From: Fomes fomentarius
Taxonomy: Eukaryota; Basidiomycota; Agaricomycetes; Polyporales; Polyporaceae
Assembly: GCA_022606135.1 (NCBI GenBank)
Contig: JABYQN010000007.1
Span: forward strand, 2,232,001 to 2,296,000
DNA: 64,000 nt
Reading direction: 5' to 3'
The position numbers and the translations under genes are program-made. The notes beneath the pieces were generated by a model. It was not told where the DNA came from. It saw nothing but the letters and a program-made list of their open reading frames with translations, and did not search any database. Every line of letters starts with the position of its first letter. Position 1 is the stretch's first letter. Below are positions 33,768 to 46,613 of this stretch, one piece after another.

Positions 33768-36700
33768 ATGTCTACACCTACCAGTCAGACTCCATTACAC
33801 GCAGACAGCGACGCGTCAGGGCATCTCCAAGTTCCGGGACAGCCCGTGGAGGCCATCCAACGCCTCAAGAACGTCCCCGGATACACCACGCCCGTCTTCA
33901 AGGGCAAGGAGGAGCAGCGCGCGAAGGTCCAGGCCAATGTGGCTGCGAAGGTATGTCATGTCGCTTCCTTCTCTCCCCAATGATCTATGTACTTGCGACG
34001 TCTCTTCGGGGTGATACCATGCCTTCAGGGCGGTGGGTGTAACATTGGGGCGGCGTGTATAATGACGCACAACGCCGTGATTGACGCGTCGCAGGTGTCG
34101 CGCCCGACCCGATCGCGCCTTTCACTTCATGTATGCGCGTATCCTCGCGACGACGGATACTGGCTTATCGTCTAGTATGGCTTCCTATTCTTACGTGATT
34201 GGTGAGATTGAGAGCCGGTGTGACTTTTCGGGTTTTTTTTTCGGGCGCATCGACACTCATCGCGAGGGATAATATCGAATTCAACCAAGTTGCTGATCCA
34301 TTCATCCTGACAGGGTTTCATCCCTCGCGAACTCGTTGTCAACGAGATCAATTGGTTCTACTCCCACCTCGGCATCGACGACACATACTTCCAGGCTGAA
34401 TCCGTTGAGGTCATCTCGGACCACATCATTGCGCTCTTCGGGGCGAAGGTCCTCGCATACACCAAACACGACCCTTCGAAGCTCGTTATCGACCTTGAGA
34501 AGATCGATGAGAACGGCAATGGAGCCACGTTCATCCACTCGAGTTCTCCCGGGAAAACTGTGACGGACGGCCCTGGTGCGACCTGCGAGAGCCGCATCGA
34601 CGAACTATTCCTCGACAACTCTACCCCTGAGAGCGCGTTCCGTCTAGAGACATATCGCTCTCAAGGGAGCATCTCTGCTACTGCGTCGCAGCAGCTGCGG
34701 TGCTACTTCGTCACGAAGTGTAACTTCCCAGCGAGCCCGCCTGCATCGACACGCACCGATGGGTACGTACTTCGTCATATGTACTGACGTCTTCTTACCT
34801 GTCCTTCGTCGCACGTGCGATAACAGCAAAACCGATATCCGCACGGTCTCGGACCCTATCTTCCTGGAGAAGGCAAGCGAGAATACGCTTGAGATCTACC
34901 AGCGCGTAATGTGGAACGTCGAGAAGCGCTACGGGCCCGTTATCGAGGTCTTTGAAGTCGAGGGCTCGCGCGAGCGCCGGCTGGTGATTGGCTACAAGAT
35001 GGGTGGCACCAAGAAGTTCTTCAGCGCGCTCTCCAACCTGTACCACTTCTACTCCCTTTACTCGGCGCGGAAGTACGTTGGTACGTAGTTTTGATCTTTA
35101 TGCTCGTAAGGGGGACGTGTTGCTCACCTAGGCGCTTGACAGAGCAATTCTCGAACGGCATCACAATCATTTCCCTGTACCTCAATCCACTGCCGGGCGT
35201 GAACGCACCTCCGATCGAGCACTCGATTTTCCAAGTCCGGAAGGAGGCCTCGTTGCTCTACTGTCTGCCAAACAACCCCTTCTTCTACGCTGGGAAGGGC
35301 CCAAGCGGTGATCATGCAGTGCAGGAGGCGACATACGCTTGTGAGTAATTGTAAGATCTGACTAAATGCTTGCTGATCGACGTCTTCTCGCGCAGACTGT
35401 GGTTGGATTTTCGCGCAGCACTTCTGTAACAGGCTTGGGCAGGCGTACCTTGCACTTAAGAATATCCTGGACGAGTCAAACCCCTCACATGCGAGCGTGC
35501 TCAACGACATCAAGCGCCGATTTAGGGAGGAGACGTTCACTCGCGAGAGTATCGCAGAAGTCATCCACGGCCATGCTGAGCTGGTAAGCGGCTGATCTGT
35601 TGCCGTGTAGCAGAAGGTCTGAAGCCTACGCTCTATCTCAGATCAACCTGCTTTACGTGAACTTCGCGATGACGCACTACCCGGAGACGGACGAGGCGGC
35701 GCAGCTCATGTGAGTAATGCATCTCCCTTCTCTTTCTCAAGCGAAGTATTCATATGTGCTGTGCGCACATTCCAGGCCGACGCTTTCGTACCAGCGCCTT
35801 CGCACCCAGATGCCTCTATCAGACGCAGAGTTGTATGACAAGATCCGGCGGACAGTGACGAACAAACACGAGCTGCAGGTGCTTGAGAGCTTCCTCATCT
35901 TCAACAAGTGCGTCCTCTCCCGATATGACTCGGAGCATTAGCTAACGCGTGCATACAGGAACGTCCTCAAGACGAACTTCTATCAGCCTACCAAGGTAGC
36001 GCTCTCGTTCCGTCTCGCGCCGGAATTCCTGCCCGAGGTGGAGTACCCTAAGAAGCCGTATGGGATGTTCTTCGTTATCGGTATGTTGTACGTTTTCCGG
36101 TTCGCCGGTATCTCCGTTAGCGTCAGGTACTGACTAGCGTGTGGGTGCGGCTGTGCTGTGTAGGTGGGGAGTTCCGCGGGTTCCACATTCGGTTTAAGGA
36201 CGTCGCGCGTGGCGGTATCCGGATCGTCATGTCACGGAACAGGGAGTGCGTAGTCATCTCATGCCATTGCTGTTGCGTACTGATTGGCATGTGCAGGAAC
36301 TATTCAATCAACCAGCGGTCGCTGTGAGCATATTTCCCCGTTCTCGTTCTAAGGAGCTCTCCGCTGATCTCTCGTCATAGCTTTGACGAGAATTACGCGC
36401 TGGCGTCGACACAGTCGCTCAAGAACAAGGATATTCCTGAAGGAGGTGCAAAGGGGACCATCTTGCCTTCGTGTGTTCTTCCCGTCTTGCTTCGACTCGA
36501 GTTCGTTCTAACTCATATCTAGTTTGGGAGAGAACCCTAAGCTATGCTTCGAAAAATACGTAGATGTGCGTATCGAGTCTTGTGTGGTCTTCATACCAAT
36601 CGCTAACTCGTTCGCATGCAGGCTATGATCGATCTCCTCATCCCTGGTCAGACCCCTGGCATCAAGGAAAAGCTCGTCGACCTGTACGGCAAGCCGGAGC

Positions 36701-38307
36701 TACTTTTCTTCGGACCCGATGGTACGGCGGTTCCCGTACTATGAACTCGACGTGTGCTAACGGTTGATGCAGAGGGTACCGCTGAGCTCATGGATTGGGC
36801 AGCGTGTAAGTTATCTTCTCACCCTGTCAATGTGACACGCACTGACTGATAATCTGAAATAGTGCACGCGCGTGCTCGTGGCGCCGACACTTGGTGGAAG
36901 TCGTTCACGACGGGCAAGAGCGCGAAGTTGCTCGGTGGTGTCCCTCACGATGTTTACGGCATGACGTCGCTGTCCGTCCGTCAGTACGTGCTTGGCATCT
37001 ACAAGCAGCTCGGACTTCGGGAGAAGGACATCACGAAGGTGCAGACAGGTGGTCCTGGTATGTCTTCTGTTGCATATACGTGGTTCATGGCAGTCGCTTA
37101 CGTTCGGGTTGTAGATGGTGACCTTGGATCCAGTGCGTATCATCGTGTGGAAAGGTGGTATGGGGTGGTGCTGACTCCTTCGCAGATGAGATTCTTCTAA
37201 GCTCCGACAAGACGATCGCGATCATCGATGGTAGTGGCGTCCTCCACGACCCTCACGGCATCAACCGCGAGGAGCTCGTCCGCCTGGCGAAGCTCCGCAA
37301 GCCTGTCGGCTTTTTCGACACGTCCAAGCTCAGCAAGGACGGATACCTTGTCAGGGTGGAGGATCAGGACCGCAAGCTGCCATGTGAGTTTCTGTGATGG
37401 AACTCACACGATTGCGGCATATTGACGCTGTTCTGCAGCTGGAGAGGTTGTCCTTGACGGAACCGACTTCCGCAATGGTGCACACCTCCGCTTCAAGGCT
37501 GACCTGTTCGTGCCCTGTGGTGGACGGTAAGAATCGCATCCGTATTCGGGAGTATTCCCGATGCTCATGATTTCTTCACAGTCCCGAGGCTGTCAACATC
37601 TCGAACGTCGCCGCTCTCGCCGACGCTGATGGAAAGCCTCACTTCAAGTACATCGTCGAGGGCGCCAACCTTTTCCTCACTCAACAAGCGCGTCTCTTCC
37701 TCGAGAAGCGCAAGGTCGTGCTCTTCAAGGACTCGAGTGCGAACAAGGGTGGTGTCACCAGCTCTTCACTAGAGGTGCTCGCCGGTCTCGGCCTCTCGTC
37801 AGAGGAGTACGTCGAGAACATGATCTTCAAGGATGGCAAGCCGTCGGAGTTCTACGAGAGCTACGTGAAGGACATCCAGCGGATCATATCCGAGAACGCG
37901 GCGAACGAATTCGGGTGCATCTGGCGCGAGCACGCGCGGCTGCAGGGCGCGAAGCCGCGCACGATCATCTCGGATGAGCTGTCGAGCAAGCTGAACGACC
38001 TCCAGGAGGAGCTCGAGAGCTCAGACTTGTTCGACGACGAGCCGAGCAAGCGGGGAGTGATGGGCCGTGCGATCCCGAAGACGCTGGTGGACAAGGTCGG
38101 GCTAGATGCTTTGTTGAAGAGGCTGCCAGTCACGTACCAGCGGGCGTTGTTCTCGAGCTATGTTGCGTCACACTTCGTGAGTGTCCAGGATCTTGTTTCC
38201 GTGTTCGTTCCGTCGTGCTGACTCCATGCATGCTATAGATCTACAAGTATGGCGTGAACGCGTCGTCGGTCGACTTCTTCCACTTTGCTCGCGATCTTGC
38301 TGTATGA
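33768..38307 (+). CDS. GDH2: NAD-specific glutamate dehydrogenase (large type)
   Basis: Oxidises glutamate to 2-oxoglutarate plus ammonium with NAD+ (EC 1.4.1.2), the catabolic glutamate route in fungi. About 20 short exons were traced from MSTPTSQTPLHADSD at 33768 to FHFARDLAV and the stop at 38305-38307. Core motifs: FRGFHIRFKDVARGGIRIV (substrate region), GGAKGTI (lysine-bearing glycine loop), ADTWWKSFTTGKS, then the dinucleotide-binding turn GGPDGDLGSNEI and FKYIVEGANLFLTQQAR. The GDLGS turn comes from an 18-nt micro-exon at 37115-37132. Length and order match the fungal 115-kDa enzymes rather than the 50-kDa NADP form. Intron 1 (33951-34313) is 363 nt, several times the local norm. I saw no frame break. 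Confidence 0.93.
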
Positions 38308-38483
38308 GCCGTTGCTCGGGCGTTGTGGTAGACAAAACAAATTGGCTTGTTCGTCTGGGAATGCTTTTGCATGAAGTGACATGGACATCCGTAGCACAGA
38401 GGGAAACTATAATTGCAGTAATCGTATGTATGTATTTATTGTGGAATCAAAGACGCATGCGCAAACGAATGTAGCATTGTTTT

Positions 38484-38910
38484 CAGTCATCAAGTGAAAG
38501 AAAGTATTTTACGCGTCGAAGTGAAGCTTGCCTTCATCGCCACGTTCCCATTCCCTCCATTCCAGACACTGGCTACCAGCTCGTTCATGCAGGGATAGGC
38601 GTCGTCTACTTGACTGACGACTCATCATGTGTGAGAGATACAGTGTATAGATGCTCGCACGGCGAGTGCCGTCGCCGGTCGGAGCCAGCAGACATTGCAT
38701 CCGTCTCCAGGGCCACTGACCAGGGAGGTTGAGTTCTTCGAACACGACGTGTGCTGGTACCATCCCCAGTGGCAGCGCGAGGAAGAGCGTTCGCATACAA
38801 GCGGCCGCCTCCTCAGACGACAGTCTGATGAATCGCGAGCAGACGTCCGACGTCCAACGTCCACGCCGAGAAGACCGGCGAATGGCTGACTGTCGTCTCG
38901 TCACCTCCGT
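38484..38910 (-). pseudogene. truncated duplicate of the HET gene 3' end
   Basis: Nucleotide similarity to the start of the region 42345-43080 is obvious by eye: the shared ATCAAGTGAAAG downstream of the stop, GAAGTGAAGCTTGCCTTCA, CCCTCCATTCCAGACACT, TGTGTGAGAGATAC, and further in GAACACGACGTGTGCTGG and CCGAGAAGACCGGCGA. The peptide EEAAACMRTLFLALP-VPAHVVFEELNLPG parallels EEAAARMRMLFLELETVPAHVVF in the full gene. About 350 bp of the full gene (roughly 42545-42925) is missing internally, and the match stops near 38910, so all of the HET domain and N-terminus is absent. Same strand as the full-length gene. Confidence 0.85.
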
Positions 38911-39198
38911 CTTGATCATTGTCCACAAGTCGACGCCTGAACGGGCGCCTACGGTGATTTGGGAGACACCAACTCCTCCGACAAACTCGATATCTAACTG
39001 CTGATGAACTTTCCAGCATATGTCGCATCGTTTTCGGTATGATCTCGAGCACAGATGCGCATTGTGTGGATATTAGCAAGAACAAGTTCTGGGCGCTTAC
39101 CTCCAACCCAACGATTTGTGGTTGTTTGTCCCAAGTGAAGTGCAGTGAGTGAGCCGCCCTGGCCCCTGGCCCCTGAGGGTATCCTCACTTCGCTCATC

Positions 39199-42081
39199 AT
39201 GGATCGCATTCGCGAACAGCTGCAAGGTATGTGCCCTCCTCTACATCGCTCGATATACTACGTTAACGTTCCTACTGGCAGTGGAGCAAGCTTGGACCAT
39301 TCCATTCGTCGGCAACTCACACACTTTCCTGGTCGCCGCCCTCCAAAAGATGTATACCGACTCGCTGGAGGAGCACAGAGACATGAAAGGTTGCACGAGG
39401 AGCTACACGGCCATCATACAAAGCTCGGGTTCTGGAAAATCAAGGATGGTTGATGAAGCCGCCAAACGCATATTCACCATCCCTTTCAACATCAGACTTG
39501 CCGAGGACTCGAAGGGTACGTGATCTTGCCCTCGACCCGTGTCGATGTCCTCAGATCATTCCAGATGGCGCGTGGCCTCCACCTGATAGCATGATCCAGG
39601 GCTGGCTCGTCCGTGCGGGCACCTCTGCGGACGCAAAAAAGCTCTCTCGAAGATATTTGTGTTTCTTCCAAGCCGTATTCGAAGAGACCGCAAAAGCCAT
39701 CCGCCAGTTCGAGTCGGTTGGGAGCCCGGAAGAGTTTGCATTGTGCTTTTACAAACATCTCGCATCGGCCCCCAGGCGTGATCAGCTGTACCAATCTGTT
39801 TTACGTCGAGCAGTGAGCAGATATACTTACCGCGTTTGTTCTCCTCCACTGACCCATCATTGCTCAGAATGAGCTAGTGTACAAGTTGGAATCTTTCGAA
39901 ATAGTACAGTCCTTCTTGAATATTCAGACGCCTCCTTACTGATCCTTTGATGTTACATCTCCCTGTAGGCGGGCGAAATGAAGGTCGATATGGCTGCGTT
40001 CAGGGCTCTTCAAGATCACGACAAGACGATCCAAAGAGACACGAGAGAAGCATTGAGGACTCTTGTCTCTCTCGTCCATGAACGTTCCAATTCTTTGACC
40101 AGCGATCACTCCATCACTACGCCTAAACTCGCTTCAGCCTCTGCAGACACGAAGATCACATCTCTCCATGTGTTCATCTACTTCGATGAGGCACACACAC
40201 TGGCAGAGTGTGCTTCGGATTACCGGTCTCGGTCTGGCTGGAATCCCCTTGACATCTTTGTACGAACACTGGATAGGTTCCAACACTGCGGTGCGTTTAC
40301 CGCACTGTTGTCGACTCAATCCGAATACTTGGCGCCGTCCTCTTCGTACATTTCCGCCGCACCGTCCCGCGAACTTGTTGGAAACATGCATGCCCCAATC
40401 ACGGAGACGCCTTATGATTGTGTTCCGAGCATACTCACACCGTCGGACTTCAAAGCTGACGATATTGGCAAGGTGGCATATATGGCCAATTTTGGGCGAC
40501 CTCTGTGAGCGAGATTGTCATTTATTAGTGAAATCGTGTGCTAACCCTAATTACAGCTGGAGAACGATGCTACCCACGAACGCAGACGGCACAATAAACC
40601 ACTCCTCCATATATCTTGAGGAAGACTGTTACACACTCCTCGGGTTTGCTCGCACGAAGCTACTATGGCATAGGTATATAGATCAGAGTCGGGAAACCTA
40701 CACGCATGAAGCTCAGATCGCCACTCTCGATGTCCGGCTTATGCTCTCTTACAAGGTTTATTCCCCTTTGGCTGTCCAGCTCCAGATGGACCTCGTGGCG
40801 AGCCACATGCGCACAGTATATTCTTTCCCTCGTGATCGCGAGTGCCCTTACTCAGGCTACTCCTCGGAGCCCATTCTCGCAGAAGCTGCTGCGAGACAGC
40901 TCGCCGCATGGCGCGAAAAGGACAAGGTTTATACAGGGTTTGAACCAGCGGTTGCCATCCTATGGGACAATATCGACCTGTTTGCGCATGACGACATATG
41001 CGAGGTTCTGGGGCGTCTACTGCTCACTCTAGCCCACGATCATGCCGTGATGACCTCCTACGTGGCCTGGGAGCGATACTACAGTCGTCCTATCTCTGTT
41101 GAGGCTTTCTTCAAAGCGCTCTTCCAAGAACAAGTCGCCGAGCGCGTCTTGAACAGCGTGCCGGACAATCACCCCGAGGGCCAGACGCTGCGCGAGGTTT
41201 TCAAGAACGCTGTGCTGAATTTCACGCACTTCGTCAACTGGGTGGACGACGAGTTTTCGGAGCATGTTGCTCTCGGATGCTTCATGCGGAACATGGCTCT
41301 CATCTGCCGGAGCAAACACTCGCTCGTCGACGTCTTTCTCCCCATCGTTTTAGACCGAACAGCCCCCCTTGGGCCAGAGGTCATGTCCGGGATCTTCGTC
41401 CAGTTCAAGCTTCGAGGCAGTTCCCGCTCCTTGTCTGCATACGCCTTCGACGAGAAGGACATCGACTTCTTCTCGCCGGACGAGGAAGCCGAGGGGAAGA
41501 CGTTGCGGCCGTACATCACCCTGATCATGCAACCCGGCGTCGTAACCCCTACTTCGCTGCTAGCACGAATGCACACCAACCCGCCCTCGCAGACGGCCAA
41601 TACGTCTCAGGCGCAGGCGTCAGGCGCCGATACACAGCAAGTCCACGTCGACTCCGGGCCACCCGATGCCACCTTCGAAGGTCCACATCCCCCACGCCCC
41701 GGCACGCCGCAACCAGTGCAGCAGCAGGAGGAGGAGGAGGAGGAAGAGGAGGAAGAGGAGGCGGCTGGCCACCCACGTTACAGCATGTACGTCCACGGAT
41801 GCTTGCACTCGGTGTACAACGTCGTATCGAAGCTCGGGGAGGGAACGTATGCGCGCATCATCCGTTACTATGACCTTGGCCAGCACACGCGCGTGGATCC
41901 CGAGTCGCTGGCCATGATGCGGAACTTGAAGCCGACGTTCGGGGCTGCGAGCTGGTCCTGGACCAAGCTCGGCAAGCAGATCTTGGAGGCGGACGGGTCG
42001 ACGGCTGTGGATTGGCAGGGAGACCGGTGCAATATATTCTTCGGGGATGAGATCCAAGCCGTCACTGAGGATGGCTTCTGA
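39199..42081 (+). CDS. P-loop NTPase, large orphan Agaricomycete family
   Basis: Six exons: 39199-39226, 39282-39515, 39565-39812, 39868-39903, 39969-40504, 40557-42081; total 2607 nt, 868 aa. The N-terminal region ends in the Walker A loop IIQSSGSGKSRMVDEAAK (about residues 56-73), then FTIPFNIR. A Walker B-like hydrophobic run ending in acids is LHVFIYFDEAHTLAE, followed by a sensor-like stretch ending LLSTQSEYLAPS. The rest is a long helical region. Near residues 745-760 there is QQQEEEEEEEEEEEAAG, from a GAG repeat at about 41729-41762. I know this architecture from many uncharacterised Agaricomycete proteins, some compared with STAND or Crinkler-type NTPases; no function is established. 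It converges on the HET gene, with 282 bp between stops. Confidence 0.75.
41727..41762 (+). repeat. GAG/GAA codon repeat (poly-Glu)
   Basis: In-frame GAG/GAA run giving about 11 Glu residues after a Gln run in the NTPase. Length may vary between strains. Confidence 0.85.
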
Positions 42082-42363
42082 TCTTTCGGTGCACTCAAAA
42101 GTCGTTGTACAACCCCTGCGTTAGTTGAGATCCATGTATACTATGAAAGAGGTGGTGAGTGTGTGCGCATGCGACCGTCGCTTCCCGGTTACTGATCTAC
42201 AATGCAGACGCAGAAATCTCCTGAACCTGTAAAGTGTATATGTAGTCGTGGCGGTGGCTTCCGTACTAGTCACATAATATGATAATCGTGGCGGCATCGC
42301 ATTAGTTTTAATCACCGGAATGTTACAGACATCTCGGCCGTCATACAGAATTGTTCTCGGTTA

Positions 42364-45300
42364 TCAAGTGAAAGTAATGCGCGTGGAAGTGAAGCTTGCC
42401 TTCACCACAACGTTGTCTTTCCCTCCATTCCAGACACTAGCTATCATCTCGTCTACGTCATCCCTGTCAGGGACAGGCCTCGTCCACTTGACCAACGACT
42501 CAACGTGTGTGAGAGATACGGTGAACATATGCTTGCATATGATTGGCGGGCCAGAGCCGTCAGAGCCGTCGTCCCCAGTAGAGACCTCCCTGTCTATGAT
42601 GCGGACGGCAACGGCACGGAAATTCTCTGTTGGTCGCTCTCTCATCTGAGAGTTAAGTCTGATTCCTGCAACTACGAGGCCTGTCACGAGCGCTGTTTCG
42701 TCGCTGAGACGTTTGCGAAAGTCTTCCGCGACAAATGTTGATTGGGTGTGCGGGTTGCGTACCACGAGGCACTTCGGGGATGCGTCCGCCTTGCGCACCT
42801 CAAGGGCCGAGTGGAACCGGATGAGAGTGAAATGCTCGTGGGTGGTCAGCCCTTCTGCGGTCACCTGCGCCGTCCCCATCCACTCCTCGCTCAGATCTGT
42901 GAGGGTGGTTAGAGTGTGGGGGGCCCATCGGAAGCCAGGGAGGTTGAGTTTCGGGCCGTCTTTGAACACGACGTGTGCTGGGACCGTCTCCAGTTCGAGG
43001 AAGAGCATTCGCATACGAGCCGCCGCCTCCTCGGCCTTGAGCAGTCGTCCGACGTCAACACCGAGAAGACCGGCGATGGCGATCGTCTCGTCCTCCGGCT
43101 TGCTGGTGGTACGCTTCTTGAGCAGAATGACCATCTCCCTAAGAGAGTACCTCCTAACTCTGTCGGGAGAGCTGAGGAGGAGGATGGTGGGAGGGATGTG
43201 ATACTCCAGGAGAGGCTCACGGTGAAAAAGGCCGAGTGAGGAGGGTACCAAGGCATTCGATTCGGTGATTGCATCACCGACACGTTTCAAGTCAAAGAGC
43301 TCGTCGGAAAGCTCGAAGTAAAGCTCTCGAGCGAGCATTCCCTCTTGGACTGTCCAGATGCGCTGCATCCAAGCGGACAGCGCAATCCGGACTGTGATCT
43401 CCTTCATTGGAGTCGAGCGGGCAGAGAGCTGGCGGAGTTGGGCATCAAGGACGACAACTGCATTTGCTCCCCTGTACGTTTGCGCCATGAGGCGGATCGC
43501 GCTCTTCCGCAGCTCCCTGTCACTGCCAGGGACACAGAGGGAGTCTATCCAGAATGCGCCCCCAGGGATGAGCTCCGAGACGATGGCTGAGATACGTGCA
43601 ACTTGGCAAGTCGGAAGCCCGCCTTCGGTTGTACTCCCAAGTCCATCGACCCAGACATGAGAAACTGCTACGTACGGACAGTCCTCGGCGCGGTGGATCA
43701 TAAGGGAACTGCCACTGTATGTGAGGACTGGTATGTGTCCCGAAGACAGGAGTTCGGAGATGCCAGGAAGGGAGGGCGAGAGGGAAGGGCAGGCAAAGTC
43801 TGTGCAAGAGGGAGCATGTTGCATCTCGTAGGCTGTAGCGACCAATGTAAGGTGCGGCGAAGCGCATGCGACCGCCTTGTTGCAAGCTCTATGGTCCTCG
43901 GTACGGCCGTGGAACAGGGGCCGCAGGGTGGAAGCATACGACATGCATGCTGCGGTCCCGATGATGGTGAAAGTGGCTGGACACCAGCCGTTGTCCTTGA
44001 ATATCTTGAAGTGCTCATAAATACTGCTGACTAGAGCCATTTGAGCCGCTTCAAACTTGCTTTTGAGGACAAGCGTGGGCGGCCTTTCATACAGATCTCG
44101 AATGCTGTGGATCAGATAGCTGAGTATTGCAGAGAGTGTGGTCAAGGCAGGGTCGTGGACTTGGCCATGTTCACGATAAAGGTAGTTGGCCTCTGACAGG
44201 TAATCCAGTCGTTCTTCTAGTGCGCGCTGAGCCCATTCTATCGTCTCATCTGCATGAATCACCCACTCACGTAGATCACTACGGCAGGTACACGTAGTTC
44301 TCTCAAAGAGCCAATGCGATATGAATGCGGATACCTTGGCGCTAGTCAACACCAAGAGTCCATCAGAGCGCGGCGATAAGAGGAGTGACTCGGAGATCCG
44401 CAACCCGGTGATCGCCTCTAGGACACCGAACGAGAGAGTGTTCCGCCAGAGCGCGACATTTTCCTCCCAGGCCCTGACAGCGGGAAGGCGTATCCAGACA
44501 TATGTGCTCAGCGAGGTAGCACGAGGGTAACCATCGTGGAGACCACCTAGCCAAGGCATGTCCATGAAATAGAAGAGGTCGTCATGCTGCAAATCGGGCT
44601 GGGAGGCCTCGGACGGTACATCGACCACTGGGGCATTGTGGTCCAAAGACTCGGGAGACGGCGGGATTCCCTCCTTGCGTGAGCGAGCGGACCATGGCAT
44701 AGGGGACCAGTCGGCACTGCCCGTGGCGAATCTATGCAGGCGCCATGCTTCGCACAGTTTCTCGACCAACTCGGAAGTGGCCCGGTGAGAGTGGCCTGAA
44801 AATGGGCCTGGGGGACTCCCTGTCTGCAGAGATTCTCCATGGTAGCGAAATGAGATTGAACGGGGTCTTGTGGATTGAATGAGGGCGAGAGCCAAGCTGG
44901 CCGCCTCGGGATCACCAGGTTTCGTGAGAATCTTGGGGTTCTCGCAGATGCGAATCATTGCGCGAGGTAACGTTGAGGAGTCCAGCAGTTGCAGAGGAGA
45001 AGGCTGAACTTTATCGAGGAAGTCATAGAGGTGCACAACATGAATGAGATCGGCGAAGGCGGCGTTGTAGACCTTAGGGTCTTGGGATGTGCTGATAAGG
45101 CGAGAGAATCTTTCTGCTGCGACTGCCCACAGAGCGAAGAACTCACTGTCGCGCAGGGGCCAGAAGGTTGGCAATGGTACCTTATGGGGCGTATTTACTG
45201 CTTGGAAAGCCATGGGTAGGCGACAGATTGCTTCCACGAACGCTATTAGGCTGTCACAGGTCTCTTCTATCTCGTCTTGAGTCGGTGCTTCGTCACCAAA

Positions 45301-46613
45301 ATTCACCAGGCCTCGTCCTGTACGCAGCTCGTCGATCGCCGGGTATGCAGATTTGATAGCATCGTCCGCACGAGTCATCCAATGAACATCACTGACAGTA
45401 CGGTGAGAGATATTTGCGCGAAGGCCGAGCAACCAGTGTACGAGGACTATGGTCACCCTTTCGCTAGAAAGAACCAGAGTCCCGTCTGCCCTACGAGTCA
45501 AGAGGAGCGACTCGGGAACCTTGAACCCGGTGACGATCTCCAGAAGGCCGAACGAGAAGGCGCTTTGCAGGAGCGCGAGCACATCTCTGCCTGATCGCGT
45601 AGCCGGGAGGCGGATCCAGACGTATGCACTGAGCGTCTTAGCCATGCCGTACCCATCGTGCTGAGCGTTGTACCAGCAGATATCATAGAAGGAGAAACCA
45701 TCCCAGCGAGCTCCTTGAGTAGATTCGTATGGGATGGTGGAAGCATCGACTGCAAAAAGGCTCAGGCGGGGATCACATCTACATCTAGAGTTTGATATAT
45801 ATTTACTCACAATCAAAAGATTCGAAAGTTGGTGGGATCCCCTTCTTACGCGATTCCTCGGACCACGGCATAGGCACCCATGTCAAGGCGCACAACCGTA
45901 CGCTTTTCGCGTGGCCCCACTCCTTACGCAACACAGCGTAGAATTCTGGAAGAGACTGTTCGGAAAAAGCATCAGTGAATGTATGCAAGAGACGCTATAA
46001 CCCTTGACTGTCACTACATGACCAGGCTGGAATTGATACGTACATTATCAACCTGCGTGCCAGTGACCATTTCGCAGACCTGAGCCAACTTCTGGTGAAG
46101 GTCTGATTGGAGGACGTCGGCCGCCAATGGACCATCCTGTTCGCAAACACGGAACAGAAACTCGACAAGCCCACACGTATCGGGTCCGTATGTGGGCTGG
46201 TAGTAGAGTCGGAGCAATAGGATATAGATCAAACTGCTGAATGCGGTACCGGACTCTTGTTGTCCGAACTTCATTGCCGCATCAGCAACGAGGTTCAACT
46301 CTTCGTCCGTTGAGAGATCGAACAGTGCGTGTAAACCCGAGGATGTTATATCATCACTAGGCGGGACGAGATGTGGATCACAATGTATCAAGGGAGCGTT
46401 GTCGTTAGGCGTACGGTCCCCAGGCTCCTGGTCACTTAGCGCTTGAGCGGGTACTAAAGTGGTGTTTTGTGATGCGTCAGAAAGTACGTCGTTGCCATCG
46501 CCGGGCTATCAAACAAGTATTCGTTATTATGCAGAAGAAGCAACACCACATTGAGATACACTCTCATCACTCACTAGAGCACTGACTCTCTCGATCGTAC
46601 GGACCGGATCCAT
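42364..46613 (-). CDS. HET-domain protein with duplicated N-terminal module
   Basis: Four exons: 46575-46613, 46044-46505, 45811-45955, 42364-45749; total 4032 nt, 1343 aa. A heterokaryon-incompatibility (HET) domain sits near residues 820-960: VAVSHVWVDGLGS, AFWIDSLCVPGSDREL, LMAQTYRGANAVVVLD and MQRIWTVQEG, matching the known HET blocks in order. HET domains trigger cell death on non-self recognition in ascomycetes; basidiomycete roles are mostly unproven. Upstream, one module occurs twice: VPMPWSEESRKKGIPPTFES then HDGYGMAKTLSAYVWIRLPA then SESLLL-type text; and again SPMPWSARSRKEGIPPSPES, HDGYPRATSLSTYVWIRLPA, ISESLLLSPRSDG. The C-terminus after the HET domain is what the truncated copy at 38484 retains. 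CTATAAAG on the minus strand at 46718-46725 is a likely TATA box. Confidence 0.85.

Noticed and set aside
41277..41873. 198-codon alternative frame inside the NTPase
   Set aside because: Shadow frame, Arg/His/Pro-rich, no domain.
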